From Anaerolineales bacterium (lineage in GTDB: Bacteria > Chloroflexota > Anaerolineae > Anaerolineales > UBA11579): a stretch of DNA of 40,961 bases. The notes beneath the pieces are model-generated. The model saw only the letters and a list, made by a program, of their open reading frames with translations, ran no database searches and was not told where the DNA came from. Below, piece by piece: positions 38,309 to 40,961 of this stretch. The position numbers and the translations under genes were made by a program. The first letter of the stretch is position 1. The number at the start of each line of letters is the position of its first letter. The DNA lies in contig JAJTXV010000002.1 in the NCBI GenBank assembly GCA_021463845.1, forward strand, positions 1 through 40,961. The letters run 5' to 3'.

Positions 38309-40149
38309 AGCTGAGCCGCAAGTCTGACTTGCTGCGCCACATTCTGGTGCCCGTCATCGACGGCTGCGACATGGAGATGCCGCGCACGCTCGCTCACCTC
38401 TTGGCGGGCGAGCAGCCCGATTTGCTTGGTATTGTTCCCGTGGATCAGGACGAGTCTCTCAGCACTGGGGCCGCGCCTGCCCGCCAGTTACGCGCCGTGA
38501 TGCGCAGCATCCCCGGCGGCCAGCCGCTGCGCACCCTGGTATCCCATCAGCCCTGGCAGGAGCTGTTGCGGGCAGTCGCTGATGAGGAGCCCGATCTACT
38601 GGTGCTCGAATATCCAACCGCCCTTGAACGTCTGGGTGTGTCACTCGAGACTCTGCTGCGCGAGCTGTCCTGTGATGTGGCCCTCATCCGCGGCCCCTTG
38701 CCGCGCCGGCTCAGCAAGGTACTGGTGGCGCTGCGCGGCGGCCCCTTCGCCGAATTGGCTCTGCGCCTGGCGCTGACCCTCTCGCAAACCAGTGGAGCCC
38801 GCGTGCAGTCACTGCATGTACGCTCCACGCGCAAACCTGACATTCCGTCCGCCAAGCGCGTGGCCGCCCAACGGGATGCTGCTTTCCGCGGCCTCCAGCG
38901 CGTACTGGAAAATCTGCCAGAAGTAGAGCAAATTCAGCTTGAAAGCAGCGACCCGGCCCAGTCCATTGTTCGCGCTTCACAACGCAGCAGCCTGACCATC
39001 CTGGGTGTGGCGGCGCACTTTCCGGCCACTGGTCCTTCATTCGGGCGCACCGTCCAGCGCGTGCTCAAAGAGAGCGCCGGCAGTGTGATCCTGGTGCGTT
39101 CCAGCCAGCCGGTGCCCACCGGCGTCCTCACTGAAAGCGCCGGCAGCAAAGCCATTTCCGTTCTGGTTGACAAGTGGTTCGCTGAGAACACGTATCATGC
39201 CGAGGAATTTGCAGACCTGAAACAACTGGTAGCTCTCAAAGAACAACAGGGCCTCACTATCAGTCTGGCAATGCCGTCACTGAACGAAGAAGCTACAGTG
39301 GGCAAAGTGATCCGCACTGTCAAAACAGCCTTGATGGAGCGCCTGCCACTGGTTGACGAACTGGTCCTGATCGACTCAGGCTCTACCGACAGAACCCGCG
39401 CCATTGCAGAAAAGCTGGGTGTCCCCGTCTATGTGCACCAGGAACTTCTGCCTGAATATGGCGCGCGCCGCGGCAAGGGCGAAGCCCTCTGGAAGAGTCT
39501 GTATGCCACCCGCGGCGACATTGTGGCCTGGATCGATACCGACATCGTCAACATCCATCCCCGCTTCGTGTATGGCTTGCTGGGGCCGCTGCTGGTCAAT
39601 CCAAAATTGCAATTCATCAAGGGCTTCTACCGCCGTCCGCTGCGCGTCGGCCGCCAGCTGACCGCCGGCGGCGGCGGCCGCGTGACTGAGCTGACCGCAC
39701 GCCCCATGCTCAACCTGTTCTACCCGGAGCTGTCCGGTGTAGTCCAGCCGCTCTCCGGCGAGTACGGCGGCCGCCGTTCCGCTCTGGAACGGTTGACCTT
39801 CTACTCTGGCTACGGCGTGGAAACCGGATTGCTGATCGATATGCTGGAGAAGTTTGGCTTGTCAGCCATTGGTCAGACAGATCTGATGGAGCGCATCCAC
39901 CATAATCAAAGCCTGGAAGCGCTGAGCATGATGTCCTTCGCCATCATTCAAGTGGTCATTCACAAGCTTGAAGCCCGCAAAGGCCTTGAGCTGCTCGAAG
40001 ACGTCAATAAGACCATGAAACTTATCCACTACACGGATGACCGCTTCTCGCTGGATGTGCAGGAGATCAACGAGCAGTCTCGCCCGCCCATGCTCACCCT
40101 GCCTGAGTACAAAAAGGCGCAAACGCGCCTGCGTAAACGCCGCCGCTAG
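38305..40149 (+). CDS. gpgS: Usp-Usp-glucosyl-3-phosphoglycerate synthase fusion
   Basis: A 614-residue fusion. Residues 1 to about 275 hold two universal-stress-protein-like domains: HILVPVIDGCDMEMPRTLAHLL opens the first, and LSKVLVALRGGPFAELALRLAL opens the second, which ends in SAGSVILVRSS. From about 310 the protein matches GpgS (family GT81): SLAMPSLNEEATVGKVI from 320, DSGSTDRT from 357, GKGEALWKSL from 390, the metal-binding D411-T-D413, FYRRPL, GGGRVTELTARPML and QPLSGEYGGRR. GpgS makes glucosyl-3-phosphoglycerate from NDP-glucose and 3-phosphoglycerate, the precursor of glucosylglycerate, a compatible solute or glycan primer. No phosphatase gene (gpgP) is adjacent. The start overlaps the GT4 gene. 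Confidence 0.9.
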   Translation: MKLSRKSDLLRHILVPVIDGCDMEMPRTLAHLLAGEQPDLLGIVPVDQDESLSTGAAPARQLRAVMRSIPGGQPLRTLVSHQPWQELLRAVADEEPDLLVLEYPTALERLGVSLETLLRELSCDVALIRGPLPRRLSKVLVALRGGPFAELALRLALTLSQTSGARVQSLHVRSTRKPDIPSAKRVAAQRDAAFRGLQRVLENLPEVEQIQLESSDPAQSIVRASQRSSLTILGVAAHFPATGPSFGRTVQRVLKESAGSVILVRSSQPVPTGVLTESAGSKAISVLVDKWFAENTYHAEEFADLKQLVALKEQQGLTISLAMPSLNEEATVGKVIRTVKTALMERLPLVDELVLIDSGSTDRTRAIAEKLGVPVYVHQELLPEYGARRGKGEALWKSLYATRGDIVAWIDTDIVNIHPRFVYGLLGPLLVNPKLQFIKGFYRRPLRVGRQLTAGGGGRVTELTARPMLNLFYPELSGVVQPLSGEYGGRRSALERLTFYSGYGVETGLLIDMLEKFGLSAIGQTDLMERIHHNQSLEALSMMSFAIIQVVIHKLEARKGLELLEDVNKTMKLIHYTDDRFSLDVQEINEQSRPPMLTLPEYKKAQTRLRKRRR

Positions 40150-40961
40150 TCTGCCGCGCCGGCCACCTCATCCATATACGCCTTAATGCTGGGCACGCCG
40201 CTCATGCGGTCATAGTAAAAGTTATTGACCAGATTGATCACTTCGGCGCGCGCCGCTTCAGCCCGGCCAGACAACGGTTCGCCCTCGTGCTCACGCGAGA
40301 GGATGTCGCGTAATTGCAGTAGTTCGCGCACGATCTCCTGCTCTTCCGCTCCATCAAGCACCCGAACCACCGCCAGAATCAACTGGTCAGCCTGCGCCAG
40401 CAAATGGTCGATCTTCACTGGCGAACCGGGATGAAAACAGTCATCGATCGTGCGGATGAGCGACCACACCTGGTAGAGCACGGTGGCTGGCTCATCAAAT
40501 AGCTCACGCAGGAAAGCGGCGTCACCGTATCGCCCGGTCAGGCGAAAGATGTTGTACATGCGCTTGGCGGCCTTGCCGAAATTGCGATCCTTGGTGACAT
40601 ATGTGCGCACTTGCTTCTCGAGCTGGCGCACATACTCGTCGAGCGCGTCTCCATCCACCTGCTTTGCCAGCTTGGTGAACAGGGGAATTGACTCAGCTTC
40701 CAGATACACCTCCTGGAAGTACGGGTCAAGGTAGCCATCCAGCGGGGTCAGGGTCCCATCTGGCGCCTGCCAGGTGACATCCAGCATGTTGCTGGCGTTC
40801 ACCAGTTGCTTGCGCACAGGATCCACCACCACCCAATCCAACTTGCACCAGCCAGGCTGAAGGGCGGCCTGTTCCCAGGTCAGCGTGAGCGGCTGGCCGC
40901 CAGCATCCTGCAGGTCCAGCTTGCCGGCCTGCACATCCGCCGCGCTCCAGGAAATGGGCGA
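40146..40961 (-). CDS. Unrecognised protein, 5' end outside the window
   Basis: The frame stays open to the right edge, so the real start lies outside. The visible 271 residues are soluble. The first 80 or so look beta-rich (LTLTWEQAALQPGWCKLDWVVVD). The rest is helical, with many charged residues (LDEYVRQLEKQVRTYVTKDRNFGKAAKRM, then VLYQVWSLIRTIDD). I do not recognise a family or catalytic motif. Its TAG stop and the TAG of gpgS share the tetramer CTAG on opposite strands, so the two genes end back to back. Confidence 0.65.
   Translation of the reverse strand, partial: SPISWSAADVQAGKLDLQDAGGQPLTLTWEQAALQPGWCKLDWVVVDPVRKQLVNASNMLDVTWQAPDGTLTPLDGYLDPYFQEVYLEAESIPLFTKLAKQVDGDALDEYVRQLEKQVRTYVTKDRNFGKAAKRMYNIFRLTGRYGDAAFLRELFDEPATVLYQVWSLIRTIDDCFHPGSPVKIDHLLAQADQLILAVVRVLDGAEEQEIVRELLQLRDILSREHEGEPLSGRAEAARAEVINLVNNFYYDRMSGVPSIKAYMDEVAGAAD

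Overview
The window is GC-rich (about 60% by eye) and looks like a chromosomal segment from a member of the Chloroflexota, most likely an Anaerolineae-type bacterium. I infer this from the paired NuoM subunits, lipoproteins with NBR1-type Ig domains and Thr/Pro linkers, family-5 peptide transporters, and genes that start 7-9 bases after a -10 box. No phage, transposon, CRISPR array, rRNA or tRNA gene was recognised.

Layout. (1) Positions 1-81 hold a 9-bp tandem repeat cut by the window edge. (2) Positions 178-13337 are all on the minus strand, read from right to left: a complex I membrane-arm cluster (nuoA, H, J, K, L, M, M, N), then an Fo ATP-synthase cluster (atpI-like, atpB, atpE, and a b subunit fused to a piece of delta), a strong terminator, then a MurE-type cell-wall ligase. 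The peripheral-arm genes of complex I (B, C, D, E, F, G, I) and the F1 genes (A, G, D, C) are not here. (3) Positions 13338-13948 form a regulatory gap with repeats and inverted repeats. (4) Positions 13949-18715, plus strand: P5C dehydrogenase (pruA), a lipoprotein metalloprotease, an NBR1-Ig lipoprotein and a HAD hydrolase. (5) Positions 18764-26508, plus strand: a peptide-type ABC transporter (binding lipoprotein, two permeases, two ATPases) followed by a small membrane protein. (6) Positions 26540-30378, minus strand: rsgA, a lipid-anchored class B penicillin-binding protein and maf. (7) Positions 30439-35046, plus strand: xpt-guaA (purine salvage and GMP synthesis), a membrane protein, a DUF6391-like protein and holA. 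(8) Positions 35027-36352, minus strand: a small protein and a phospholipase-D-fold lipoprotein. The latter is divergent from a phosphoribosyltransferase across a symmetric -10 element. (9) Positions 36969-40149: a GT4 glycosyltransferase overlapping a Usp-Usp-glucosyl-3-phosphoglycerate synthase fusion. An unrecognised minus-strand gene runs off the right edge.

How the genes fit together. The left third encodes the proton-moving halves of complex I and ATP synthase, placed head to tail. The middle encodes uptake of peptides or related solutes and proline/glutamate-semialdehyde oxidation. The right third is housekeeping (nucleotide salvage, ribosome maturation, replication clamp loading, cell wall) plus a likely compatible-solute or glycan module.

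The strongest unusual observations are: an apparently circularly permuted family-5 substrate-binding protein whose partner permease has a large extracytoplasmic insertion; the Usp-Usp-GpgS fusion; the b/delta-C-terminal-domain fusion; a second NuoM lacking the central channel lysine; an intrinsic terminator between nuoA and nuoH; and a symmetric promoter that could drive two leaderless genes in opposite directions.
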